Positions 12,756 through 24,153 of a stretch of DNA of 64,000 bases are shown here, one piece after another. A program made the position numbers and the translations under genes. The first letter of the stretch is position 1. Every line of letters starts with the position of its first letter. A model generated the notes under the pieces. That model was not told where the DNA came from. It ran no database searches and saw only the letters and a list, made by a program, of their open reading frames with translations. Source of the stretch: Phallus indusiatus. Its lineage: Eukaryota > Basidiomycota > Agaricomycetes > Phallales > Phallaceae. The stretch covers positions 248,001 to 312,000 of the forward strand of contig JAQFWX010000016.1 of NCBI GenBank assembly GCA_027605045.1, given 5' to 3'.

Positions 12756-14067
12756 TTTGACCGTGGAAATCAAAAAGGTAGGAAATCTTTGAGTAGATAA
12801 AAAAAATGACGGTAAAAAAAATTGTGTATTAAAATGCTTTAAAGATATGGGGTGAGAAGAGGTTTGAAAATTTTCCCGTTTGGGGGGTGTTTAAGTGTAT
12901 ATGCTCGTCTGAATACAGGCGTACACAGCTCGCGGCATATTTACCCCGTCTGCTATGCTTTTTCTGGACTTGTTTCCAGTAATCGGCCGGCTTCGGTCGG
13001 TTGGTCCGCCCTGAACTGATGAAACCAAACGCAGGGTTGAAAGATTGCCAGGTTGAAATTTCTTCGGTAATCCAACATCGGAATTTAACAAGACCAAACC
13101 CATGATCAGGACATTCAAAAAGGGGATTTCCGATTGCCCCCTGAAACGACCAGCGATGACTAGATTGACTGAATGTAAACGAAAAATCACGTATGTTGGA
13201 CCGCAAGCCATTGTCAAAGGATAATAATCATGGTTCCTAAGAAGGACTATGGAAAATAAATGATCGGATTTTGAATGGATCAACCCTACATGAAAAAAGT
13301 CAGGTACGGAAATTGGGATGCATTCTGCTGCTCATCCATATCGGATACATACGCATGATGTATTTATCAATGCGGCATAAGATCGTGGCCTAGGGATGAT
13401 ATTACACTGGTCAGGTCTCCGTGTGATTCCGTGGATTTCGTCAGGTTACACCTCCACATGTACACATGTAGCACAAAAAAGCTAATTGCGGATTGAAGGA
13501 ACAACTGTAAGCGGGAAAAAATACAGGTTCAGATCGACGGACACAAATGTTTTTAGATAACAGAATTCCTTTTGCAGGGGCATGACTATACTCATCAGGT
13601 TGAGTAAGATAACATCATGATGAATTGTGGAGTAGTGTGGCTGTATCATGGAAGGATGACAAAAGCTTAAGCGTGTCCAGAACTTGGGCCAACTTTGAGG
13701 TAAAAACTCATGCCTAACGGGGAGACAGTACTTCGTAAGGAAGGTACATCATTCGTTTCTATCTGAATTATTCTTCGTAATATTAATTTTTCTTCATAAA
13801 TATGTAAGTAGATGACTTCGCCAACCTTAAAAATCATCTAGACTTCATAGTGTTTTCTCCAGACGACCGTGCCGACCGCCCGTCGTGTTGATGTTGTGAA
13901 AGTCCCAATAAGGTTAGATCGTAATGCTAATAAAATCTGGCGATCTTCTTCGAGGAATTTATTACCGTCCGCGCCATAAAACAAACATCTGGCTGGAAGC
14001 CTGTTTTTCGAACCTTTACGGGAGTCATGTGTTGGACTGAAGCCGTACTCGGACACGTCAGTGGGAA
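12756..14067. other. Divergent intergenic between MFS gene and TSC1
   Basis: The flanking genes point away from each other, so this stretch carries both promoters. Two overlapping minus-strand frames of 125 and 130 codons lie at 12829-13283. They read out of phase through the same DNA and show no motif, so I do not call them genes. No RNA gene was seen. Confidence 0.5.
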
Positions 14068-17000
14068 ATGCTGGGTGCGCCAAACTCGTGGTACGAGCGC
14101 CTTAATCTTCCCTCTCGCTTACACATACTCAGATTGTCCTCGGAAGTCGATGGGATGCCGTCAGACATTTCCAAGCACATTCGGAACGCGCTCACAAATG
14201 ATACTTCAGAAAAACCACTGACGGAGTCCCTCAATGCCATCTCAAGCATCCTCACTCAACACCAGGCATCGCAGCCACCGCTGGATTTGGCGGTACTCGA
14301 CGAGCTCAGGGATGATCTAGAATCCATGTATCAAGACCTAGTCGACCACTCCTCCACTACAAAAGTAGAGAGGTTCATATGCATTCTACACGCGTTTTTG
14401 CCCATCTTTCGTCCTATATACGTTGTCACTCATTGGTGGGATCTTGTGCTGCGTGCGGCGTTGCGAAATCCTAGGCTATCGGCTAAAGCAGTGCAACAAG
14501 CAAAGGACGTAACCCTTCACGGTCTGGTACTTGACTCGAGCAAAGTCACAGAATTTCGCAAGAGAATTATTCAACTATTTTTGCTTGATGCGTATGATGA
14601 AAACTCGGGCTGTGATGCTCTTGAACAAGCCACCATGAGCGCTGAGGAGAGACGAATTCAGCAATTCTGGAAACAGAATTTAGGCGATCTTTTGGAACAG
14701 TTATCTGTCAAACGCCCCGAAGTATGTCACAAAAAATTTATTTAAGAGAATCATCTCTCATTTTTTTTTCTCAGGAATTTCTAGACGAAGTAACGCCATT
14801 CTTCGCTTCCCCCAAATCCCGTCTGAAACTATCCATACTCCTCGGAGTAATCCTCCGAGCTGAACATTTCCCCGTCAAAAAATTCGCAGATCATCCACTT
14901 CTTGACTCCTTTCTCCTCTCCCTCATCGTCGACGGATCGTCAACCCTCTTCGAAGTTGAAATAGCAATGCTCGCCACCCTCTTACCCCACTTCGCCGTAC
15001 ACGCACCAAACACACTCCTCAGAATCTTACCATACTGTTATGCAATTTTAGCACGAGTCATGTGCTGGAAGCTGCGCTCTTATTCTGACGATTTCATGGA
15101 TGTCGTCGAGGCCGAACAATCTGATGTTTCATCCCAAAGTCAAGTATCTGATAAGGAAATGGATCCTGCGGATACACCACCCGTTCATAAAGACTTGCAA
15201 TGGAGGCGGCTAGGTATGTCGTTGCAAACAACCGCCCCGTCTAGGTTTAATTGAAATTGGGTTTAGATGCAACATTTGTCTCGTCCGTTTCGAAACCACC
15301 CTCTCCGCTTCCTTTATTCAACACTCTATACGGTCTATACCCCTGCAACACACTAGCATTTCTCAAAGACCCGATCTCATATATCACCCAATCAAATTTA
15401 TCAAGTCCATTCGTCACAGATTGGTCAGACACACTCGACGAAGAACAAATTCGCACACGAGCTAGGGTATGATTTCTATCCCTGTCAAATATCCTCTCTA
15501 AACTTCCCCATCATCTTTCAATAGGCCCTCTTACGACACAGTATACTCCATTCCGCACTCCTAACACATACCGCCCAATCTGAACTGGAACAGCCAAACC
15601 AGTGGGCGGATTGGGATGTTCCGAGGATAGCCATGATGTGCACAATGCTCGATGTCCGAAACGCCGCACTCTCACTCCGTCGCATGCCCGACGCTTTACA
15701 TCTCCCGGAGTCAGTTAACATGCCTACCGAGAATATTCTTTCGCCTGCATCACCACTAGAAGTTGGAACGGCATCCGAATCTTCGTCTTCGTTATCTTCT
15801 TCGCCATCTCCGGCTATCGGTCGTTCGGGAGATAGCACACCTCAACAACCGCAGCAACGAAGTCTAACCAGCAGAGATCTGCGCGCTCTCGATTTTATGA
15901 GTATAGGCCGTCCGAGAGTTTCGGTGCAAGATATAATAGGAACATATCACGCCCTCAAAAGTGGAATTGAAATTGATATTATAGATCCTACGCCGGACTG
16001 GCCTCAGAAACTTTTCCCGAACGTAATAAGCTCTTCTTCAAGTTCTTTATCTAGTGCTTCTAGTGATGGTGGCGGTGGTATTGGTGATGGCACCCAGGGG
16101 CTGTTCTCATCAAATGTGGACAGCGGTGACTCTCTTCCTCCACATGTTGAAAAAGCATTGGCGAAACTCCAAAGGGAGAATTTGCTACTTCGCACGGAGT
16201 TGAATTATGAGCTATGGCTGAAACGTGAACTAGTCAAGCGGATTGGAAAGTTGTATATTGATCGTATTCAAGTTAAAGGGGCCGAAGTTGAAAGACAAAC
16301 ACTGGTGAGTGGAAGCTGTTACGTATCTTTTCATATTGCTTATCTCCTTTTTTTTTTCTAAAAAAGCACCATAAATTGAAAGAATACAAATTGAAAGTCC
16401 AACAGTTCCAGAAAGCCTTGTCGAGAGAGCAAGCGGGTGCATCGGCGACGAAATCACAACATGCGGATTACACTCGCCGATTGCAGGAACGGCTTAAAGC
16501 TGAAAAAACGGAAAAGCAGACATGGGCGGAGGAGAAATCGAAGATGCAGAGCGAATATCAGAATCTAAACGTAAGAGTCGTGTTTTCCAAAGCAGGAACG
16601 AATTAAATTCAAATGCAACTTTTTGGACAGGCTATGCTTACAGCGCAAGCGGATTTACTTGCCGAAGCTACAGCGCGCGTTTTTGAATTGGAGACGCTGA
16701 GGAAAGAAGATAAGCCCAAAATCGACCGGTTACATGATTATGAGGATAAGATTAATCAGTTGCTTAAGGCACAACGGTTATGGTAATGTGGAAAATCAAT
16801 CACTACGCTAGGGCGAGCTAATTCGTTTGATAGGGACGACGACGTCCGCCGTTTGAAAGAAAAAGAAGAATACCTGGAAAACATTCGAATCAGGTTTAGG
16901 AATAAGCTGCTCATGATCGAAAGTTATAAAGAAGCGAACAAAGAGCTTGAAGCTACTATTGAGTTAGTCCAAGCCTTCATCTATCTTTGGACCCCAACGA

Positions 17001-17343
17001 AACATCCACTCTTTCTAGATCAATGAAATCCAAAATTTCATCCCTTGAATTCACAATAGCGCATTCAAGTGATAATACCACGGTTCCTGGGTCATTATCC
17101 TCGCAATTAGATCCTCTGGGCCCTTCCCAGGTGTCACATGACGTACGGGGAGGGGTTGCTAGGATAATCGACGAGCTGAGAGAGCGACTGGCAGATCTCA
17201 CGGCAGAGAATAAGAACCTAGCTGAGCGAAACGAAATACTTGGTGATCAGTTGGAGGATTCGAGGATGACTGCGGAAGCGTTGCGGAGTGAGCTAGGTGT
17301 CCGGCATCAAAGTGGACAGGGTTTGCAGAACCCCGAGAACTAA
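14068..17343 (+). CDS. TSC1: Hamartin (TSC1 homologue), 8 exons, 960 residues
   Basis: Scaffold subunit of the tuberous sclerosis complex, which with tuberin (TSC2) acts as GAP for Rheb and restrains TORC1 at vacuole/lysosome membranes. The N-terminal helical-repeat half contains RLKLSILLGVILRAEHF, TLLPHFAVHAPNTLL and LYGLYPCNTLAFLKDP, the last aligning with the conserved YGMYPCNFVSFLR block of animal hamartin. After a Ser-rich linker comes a long coiled coil from about residue 660: NYELWLKRELVKRIGKLYID, then QQFQKALSREQAGA, and Leu/Glu-rich heptads to the end. Exons 14068-14721, 14775-15213, 15267-15466, 15525-16304, 16367-16570, 16631-16782, 16834-16962 and 17019-17343 sum to 2883 nt in frame. 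All introns are GT..AG of about 51-62 nt. The TSC2 partner is not in the window. An extra upstream coding exon cannot be excluded. Confidence 0.93.
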
Positions 17344-18423
17344 CCAGTAATAATAGTAATGCCAACATTTTCAAAAGCGCAATCTTTTAGTCGATGCCTT
17401 TTAAAGTGCTTTCTACTTGTGGTTCTCTAACCAACGGTGAATGACGAATTTGCTGAGACATGTGACTAAGTCAATTGATTAGTGTGATTTTAATAATTGG
17501 ACCGTTTCAGCTTCTGTTACATGACAGACACCTGCGTCCTTGGATCGTGTGATAAACTAGGCCTGTTCCGTATGCAAATTGAGTAAAACAAACGTTTGCT
17601 TCTTTTATAACACTCGGTCTTGATGCGAATGTGAAGTGTTTTACCAGTAAGCAGCGTAATGGTACGAGTCCCGGAAGGAGCAACAGGGCGTGAGATGAGG
17701 CAAAATACAATCACTGTCAGTCGGAAAATATTGTCGCTCAAGCCAGTAATAATTGGACTAGTCCATTCCGTTGTGCTGTACAGCAAGCTCATGACCAAAC
17801 AAAAGCACAACGCGGAATGATTCAAACTCCGACACACATGGCATCATCGCGATGGTTGAAACCGGCGTAAGCCGAAACACAGATGGTCTGTGCACGGTGT
17901 GCCGAAGCGAAGCCGAGAATAGTCCACAATCGTACACGCGTGCAGAACCTAAGAAAATAAGGTTTGAAACCGGAGTGGAGGTCACACAACGCGCGCCAAT
18001 TGAGTCTTTTGACCCACACCCACCCCCACCAGCGTACACAAAAATGCGAACTCCTCTCAAAAAAAAAGTCGCCCCCTTTCGCCATCCTCTCCCTCGGACC
18101 ATCACCATCGTCCTTTTGAAACTTTTTCCCGACCAACCTAACTGTAAGTTTACTTAGTTCATTTTCTAGTAATACGCGTCCTGTCGAGCTCTGCGCAATT
18201 GCGTTCGTCTTTTCTCCCCTTTACTGCGTGTCTCTAGTCTTAGTCATACAATCTTTGGTATCACTTTGTCTCTTCACGCTCCCTGCCACCCATCCATCCC
18301 AATTTTCGTCTCGTTCTCAAACGATTTTGTTCCATCTGATTATTATATTACTTATTGGCCGATTGGATCACTGATTTGACTTCTTCCTTATCCTCCAGTT
18401 GCGTTACTAGCACACGCCTAAAC
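17344..18423. other. Intergenic between TSC1 and YABBY-like gene
   Basis: This contains the TSC1 3' flank and the upstream region of the small HMG-like gene. From about 18170 the plus strand is pyrimidine-rich (runs of TCTT/CTCT), as is common just upstream of highly expressed fungal genes. Open frames of about 100 codons on both strands at 17517-18157 overlap one another and have no motif. Confidence 0.5.
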
Positions 18424-18778
18424 ATGCCCCCTAAGAAAGCTGAAACAACTGAGAAGAAAAAGAAATGTGTGTTTTTTTTCCTTCTTTCGTCGTCCCTTTT
18501 TGGCGGTTTCTAAGGCTTTTATGTTTTTATAAGCAGCTGGTCGAGGCACTAAGAAGATTTCTCCGTATAACAAGTTTGTTCAACAAGAATTAGCTCGCCT
18601 CAAGGCTGATGACCCTTCAATGTCTCACACCGAAAGGTACGCCACATCCACTATCCTCCGCCATCCTTGTTCGGTTTACTCATGAACACACTCTGCTTTG
18701 TCTTCTTGCTCACACAGATTTAAACTTGCTGCACAAAATTGGAAAAAGTCCAAAGAAAACCCGAAGGCGTCGGCATGA
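18424..18778 (+). CDS. Small YABBY/HMG-box-like nuclear protein, 67 residues
   Basis: Probable non-histone chromatin protein with an HMG-box-like fold. It opens with a basic stretch MPPKKAETTEKKKK. Then follow GTKKISPYNKFVQQELARLK, DDPSMSHTER and FKLAAQNWKKSKENPKA, which match the YABBY/HMG-like core (SPYNxFxxxELxRLK...F..AAxNWKxxKENP) of small fungal proteins. Three exons (18424-18466, 18537-18636, 18718-18778) total 204 nt in frame with GT..AG introns of 70 and 81 nt. Length suits the family. It stands alone on the plus strand about 1.1 kb downstream of TSC1. Direct targets cannot be inferred from sequence. Confidence 0.85.
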
Positions 18779-20488
18779 ACCCCGAACCATCGTCGTTTGA
18801 ACCCTTATCCACCAGTGTCGCTTCTGCTCGTGTTTGTTCTGTCATGTGTTGTTGTTGTTGATTCCTCCCAACTAGTATTAAAAGTCATCGTGTAACTTTC
18901 TCTTTGATTTTTTTTTCTTTCTTTTTCTTTATATTCTTCCCTTCGCTTTTGTTGGGTAAATTGTCTATTTCCAATGTACTTTACTTGAACGTAAAATTCA
19001 CGTGAAATATTTCTGTCCTATATGGAAAGCCTTGTATCATAGGGTTTGGATACTGGCTCCATCGAATGGTGATGTGAATCCCGTCGGAGCTTTAGTTGGA
19101 GATGAGATGTGAACGTCTCCGTTGACACACGTGGCCAGTCGCTTATGTAATATTTGAACATCTTAGACGCCTGTGGGCTGTGGATGAAGCACTTAGTCAG
19201 CTAAACTAGGCCACTTCCCCATGTTAACTCTGGTTCTAACCATCTATCATTCATTGTCATTATTTGCATTATCATTCAGAGAAAAACTTGCACCGCACAG
19301 GAACGCCGAAATATCCGACTCAGCGTGACCAACGTCATTAGAAAACAGGCCTAAAACGCATGAGACCCCGGCAAGAAAAGATTTGAGGACATTCCACATG
19401 CCCTCCCACAATTTCGTAGAGCTAATATGACGCAACAGGTATTCAATCTAAACAGTTAAATTTGCTGAACCGGTACGCGGAAACCCTAAACAATACGGCA
19501 TGGTGATAACATTATTGCAAAGGTCAACATTGAGCATGAAGGACTCGCCAAAATATTCACCATGGATTGCGCGATGGATGAGCGCGTGTCATGCCTATGC
19601 TGCGAGGTTCTGAGAACTGTTGTGCTTACCAATGTTAGCCCATTAACGATAGCAAAAGAAAAATAACAGGGCACGGAAAGGCCTGTAGAGCCATAGATAG
19701 CAGGAGACTTGAAGAACAGCCAACTGCAGACAAAACGCCAGGTTGAAGGGCACAGAAACCTTCACACGTTATGGACATGCGTTGGTGGACAATAAATGTA
19801 ATGAACTCGGACGAAATCCTTTAGACGGTGACCATGACGCTGAAGGTCATTTGATGCCCGGTGCCCTGGTGTCGACGTTAACGTCTTTACTGATTCAAGC
19901 ATTACTGTTTTTAAACCAGTGAATCTACTCGTGTCTTCTCCACGAATCTTCTCCACGAATTTAGTGGCAGATTCACATCACCTCGTAAATAGTGCCTAAT
20001 TCCTACATCCATCCGATGCATCAGATTTTTATTCCTTTTCTTTTTAGTCAACTTTCAAAGTATGATTTCGCGCACTTCCGTGACGTCCGTTCCCATAACA
20101 GTTTAAATCCGATGGCATTCCGGTAGTGTTTACGCCGACTCAAACCGAGGTTCGACAAGAAGCCAGTTGCGGTCGTCCACGACCGACGGGACCGGTGACC
20201 TACAATATCGACTAGATCATCTCATTGTCAGGCGTTCACACAACTATTCCTTAAGCGTACATTTTCCAGAAAAAAATCATCTTTTTTTTATGCACGTTTA
20301 TCCAATAATGACTCCTTTCATCAGCCCATATCTATAATTGCATATTGAACGTGATGGTATGATAAGCTGTGGGGCTGGCTCTTTAACCTCCCTTCGCGAC
20401 CACTTTGTACACTGGCATCCTCAGATATTTATAAGAGAGATGAAAAACCAACCCAACAGCCTCCTTCAAGTTCTTGCGCTCATTATAG
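18779..20488. other. Intergenic, no gene recognised
   Basis: The first 250 bases look like the 3' UTR of the YABBY-like gene (T-rich, TTTTTTTTCTTTC). The remaining 1.4 kb has only frames of about 60 codons without motifs. I found no repeat shared with the rest of the window. Confidence 0.45.
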
Positions 20489-22171
20489 ATGAATAACAGT
20501 AACGCCAACGGCATTATCGATTCCAGTCGTGTCGTTTCAAGTAATATAAGTACAGATACGGTCCTGCTAGTGGAAATCTATATGTACGTTCTTTTAATTA
20601 TATAATGATACTTATCAATTCTTTACATTGCTTGATACTAGCTATGTATCCAAACTGCTGACCCTGAGTGGACTTAGTGAGATTATTCTTGACGGGGTGC
20701 CTGTGTGACTAACTTCATAATTGTTGCTGTAGTACTACTATCCTATACAACCGTCCTCAATATCTCAAGGGAAATCAAGTACATATGGTTCAAGAGATTT
20801 CACATTTCATCTGTGTTATATCTTTTCATAAGATATGGTGGTTTGGCTAGTCAAGGGTTCATAACCTGGATGACATTTCAACCTGTAAGCCTGAACGTCG
20901 TACATCTATTAAGTTTCTCAAAGTTTATCGTTTTTGTCGAAAATGGAGCTCGAAAAGTGTGTCATTAATATCTAGTTTTATCTTGAAAACTAATCAACCT
21001 TGTGTAAAGATTTTGTAATGTCCTAGCGTATTGGGAAGGAATTATGGCGTTTTTGATGGATGTCGGCATTCAAGGTGAATAATTTTTCCTTCAAAGAATG
21101 TAATTGAGTAACACGTTTCAGGTGTATTGATTATCCCTGCGCTATCGATGTTTCAAGGGAATAAAATCATTGCCGTCGCTTTGATTTCTGGTTTCCTTTC
21201 AGGACTCATCTTGGACTTGTATTGTAAGACGCCGTTAAATCTGAGCGTTCCACAGAAATATAATGTTTTTCCATGTTTAGTTTTGATAGCTTTTGGGAAG
21301 TGCATCGAGACAAGGCGAGTAAATGGAACTCTAACCCTTCGCTTTCGTGCTGAACACCTGCCATAGTCGTACGTTAACATTAATACTTCATAGCGAAACG
21401 TTTGAAGGGCATATAAATCTTTAGCTCAGCTTAAGCTGTTTGACCTGCTAATATATGTTTCAAACATTTATACCGAACTCCTCGCATTTATACCGAACTC
21501 CTCGCATTTGGATTGTTCCTATGGAAATTTTGGGATGCGTGGACATTCAAGCGCAAAGCTGGACTTGGCTTCCAGAGCAACAGTCTTTTGTTTTTGGTCC
21601 TTAGGTGGAGTACGTTTGAAGGACTTTTGAAAAAAAAAATCACTAAATGAAACTTTATAATCAGGCATATTTCGATGTTGGCGAGTATCTAGCGAATATA
21701 GAATTTCCGTTCATATGGCTTATCTTTACTTCAAAAGCTATGTTGTTTTCAGCACTATCCTTGATTCAGTCATTTTATTTAAAGGTTCAATTACTGGGCT
21801 ACAGGGTCCTACAAGTCCATCGAACATGGTGAGGATCTTCAGCAATGTTGAAGAAAGATTTTTCAGAACTGATGTTTCCCAGGTCTTGGAATTTGCTGCT
21901 CTCGGCCTTCAATCCTACCAAACTATGTATGCCGGTTAAATTTTGACTATTTGTAAACTAATACTGACTTGAACCAAGCTGGGAAATCATGCTGGTTGCT
22001 GACTATGTATTGGATCTTCGCCAATCTAGTTTTCTAGAAACGAGTAATATGTCACTTTCGTTACCCTGTCTGTCGACATCCCAAATCCGAAATGCCATAC
22101 GACAGGTACATCAATCCCTTTTAGGAAGGCCAGCGGAGTCTGAAGATGCAAACAGTGTGGGCAGCAACTGA
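20489..22171 (+). CDS. DUF6533-like multi-span membrane protein (copy B, plus strand)
   Basis: The only copy of the local family on the plus strand and one of the most divergent. It starts MNNSNANGIIDSSRVV, comparable to the MNNPNNS/MNNSND starts of the copies at 28383 and 38760. The family segment reads VLNISREIKYIWFKRFHISS followed by LYLFIRYGGLASQGFITW. Later exons give VLIIPALSMFQGNKIIA, where the family has RTYALCQGNKIIS. Then come LDSVILFKGSITGLQGPTSP and the C-terminal MLVADYVLDLRQSS...IRNAIRQVHQSLL block, stopping at 22171. About seven hydrophobic segments are expected. The exons between about 21360 and 21820 are hard to join, so local decay is possible. Function is unknown. The inverted orientation suggests an older duplication than the minus-strand copies. 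Confidence 0.68.
21465..21509. repeat. Perfect 20-bp tandem duplication
   Basis: The unit catttataccgaactcctcg occurs twice head to tail (21465-21484, 21485-21504), followed by the first five bases of a third copy. It lies inside DUF6533-like copy B, in a stretch that I read as intronic. Confidence 0.85.
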
Positions 22172-22474
22172 AGTATATAAACCAAGATTGTATAAGTCAC
22201 TTCATAGGGGTTCAAATTTACTCATCGTGTAGATGTATAAGACGCATATATATTAAATTCAATGAACTTGAAGTGACTACTCGGTCTCAAGTATCATCGT
22301 CGGCAAAGTGGGGAAACGTTTGTGAATTATGGATGGTTTTATGAGTTACGCTATTGGATTATTTTATTGGACATTACAAAAAATACGTCGAGCCTTTTTT
22401 CCATTGACAATTTGCCATCACCGCAGTGACCGCACACGTACACTTTAAACGTACCAATCCTTTGCACTGTGCGC

Positions 22475-22842
22475 TGTGGGGTTCCCCAACAGGCTATGAC
22501 CATATATGCGCTTTTTTCATTTATTTTCCATGTTTTATTTTATTTATTTTCGATCTATTATTACTGTAGTACAATAGTTAGCTAGAACAATAGTTGGACA
22601 GGGATTTATCTCTGGACAGCCTTAGTATTAGAGTCCAGGACACTTAGTTCTTGAGTCCATGGACAAGCTCTCTCAGTATATATACTCAGTAGTTTACTCT
22701 TACAATAACAAGTTTATTTCCCCCTTTGTTCGCCTCAGAGCTATTATCACTATCACTGAGATTCTATTTACATTTCCCCTATTCTAAGTTCCCTACAGAG
22801 TGTCTTCCCTCTTTCCTGCTAGAGTCGTGCCGGCTCCCCTCA
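22475..22842. mobile_element. Solo-LTR-like insertion, 368 bp, with 4-bp target duplication
   Basis: Compared with the uninterrupted partner at about 28110-28125, copy 1 carries an extra block starting TGTGGGG and ending CCCCTCA, i.e. TG...CA with short imperfect inverted ends. It is flanked on both sides by GCGC (22471-22474 and 22843-22846), and the partner has a single GCGC at the corresponding point. Inside is a TATA-like AGTATATATACT at about 22674 followed by a T-rich stretch, as expected of an LTR promoter. There is no coding capacity. The paired empty site makes the insertion itself near certain; calling it an LTR is an inference. Confidence 0.75.
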
Positions 22843-23089
22843 GCGCTGTCAATGAATTACAAATTCGGCGACTTATTTACAAATCTACGAAGAGCTTGGC
22901 TTAGACAGATTATGACACTCTGACACTTATATATACTAACTTTGGTCATATACACGAGAAAGTAATTACATAACGGTTTACAAAACGAGGTGAGGTGATA
23001 TGTATATACATGAGATTATCGAAGAAATCGTAATAGCTATTTGACCACCTATTTTCCGCCACACAGCGATTCGGACGTGCGCGTGAGAC

Positions 23090-23720
23090 TTAAGGCCTAA
23101 GGCCTAATCGATAAACACAGGAAAGATGTTGGGACGGACCAGCGCTGGCATTATCTTGCAGCTCAGCGGCGGGGACATCATCATCGCGAGATAGCTGAGC
23201 TATCCGCCACCGTGAATTCTGGTTCCCCCATTTCTGTGATGATTGATTAATGTAAACGTTGAAGTGCGTTATTGAACTGAATGTTTGAGAACGAAGGGGC
23301 ATTCCTATCAGGTTCCATTGTAACAGAACTGTGACTGCGAAGGTCCAGTGTGAAGTCTGCGATTAGAATTACTGACAAACTATTTCAAAACTCTATTTAA
23401 TAGACTGAAGACGTGTAAAAAGTTAAAATAGACTTGCGCTTGTTGAATAGTTTCGAAAAGTGCCACCAAGGAAGACTGTTAATTTTTTTTGATCAGTAAG
23501 ACAACGTCCCAAGAGGGTTACAGTAGCATGCTTACTTTCACAGCCTGAGAGAATGCAGAAGGATCGATAAGTCGGTGATGACAAATATGTAGGAGCGAAA
23601 TTTAGTATATGTAACTTACTGGCTGAATGATTGTACCGATAAGGGAAGTCACTACCACGAAACTAGCAAAAACAGAATGAATGACTGTCTAAATAGTTTG
23701 CGCGAATCGCTTACCAAAAC
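23090..23720 (-). pseudogene. Truncated DUF6533-like gene (copy C)
   Basis: This aligns to the last exons of copy D (28383-28984), including the C-terminal TEMGEPEFTVADS and DDDVPAAELQDNA blocks. In the conserved QRLHQSII segment the Gln codon CAA has become TAA, so the C-terminus is prematurely stopped. All upstream exons, including the YIWSK transmembrane block, are missing because the duplication ends at about 23720. It cannot encode the membrane protein. Confidence 0.85.
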
Positions 23721-24059
23721 CTGGATCGGCCTTGGGCGTTCGTATGCTTTAATGTTTGCTCGGTTGGGAGCAAATGTTGTTGTGAACGACGTCAGTGAAA
23801 AAGGTGCCAACTCGGTTGTGGACAAAATAAAGAAAGGCATTCCTACTTTCTCTATCTGACTAATTAGTGGTTACTCAACTCATGTACAGCTGGAGGGAAA
23901 GCCGTTGCTGGGGTCGGTTCGGTTGAAAACGGAGGTGCCATTGTCAAGCAGGCAATGGATGCTTTCGGTGGCGTGCATGTCCTTATTGCCCACGCTGGCA
24001 TCCTTAGAAATAAATCCTTTACTGCTATGTGGGACAGTGCGAACAGGAAGAGGGGTTGA
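23721..24059 (+). pseudogene. Fragment of Fox2-type peroxisomal multifunctional enzyme (SDR domain)
   Basis: The reading GLGRSYALMFARLGANVVVN, DKIKKAGGKAVAGVGSVENG, AFGGVHVLIAHAGILRNKSF matches the NAD-binding half of a 3-hydroxyacyl-CoA dehydrogenase domain of the Fox2/MFE-2 family (peroxisomal beta-oxidation). A 53-nt intron at 23837-23889 is retained, with GC (gcattc) where GT is expected, either a GC donor or a mutated site. The fragment begins at the duplication breakpoint, lacks an ATG and lacks the catalytic YxxxK half. It ends at a stop soon after SFTAMWD. It is a relic inserted between copy C and the 3' end of the exchanger gene. Confidence 0.8.
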
Positions 24060-24153
24060 AACTAGCGGGGCGATACAATGAAGCTATTTATATTGAACGA
24101 AAAAAGGGGCATTTGTTTCAGAACTGAACATAGCATATATGGGTGTGTATATT

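Larger units (their letters stand above)
22368..23720. repeat. Segmental duplication, copy 1 (partner 28005-28984)
   Basis: From tggacattacaaaaaatacg at 22368 the sequence follows 28005 onward with few mismatches through the 3' flank and 3' exons of a DUF6533-like gene. It is interrupted by the 368-bp insertion at 22475-22842. Similarity stops abruptly at about 23720: copy 2 continues CTCGATATTACT while copy 1 continues into a dehydrogenase fragment. Confidence 0.85.

Noticed and set aside
12829..13283. Two overlapping minus-strand frames of 125 and 130 codons
   Set aside because: They use the same DNA in different phases upstream of the MFS gene, with no motif or splice context; both are probably chance.
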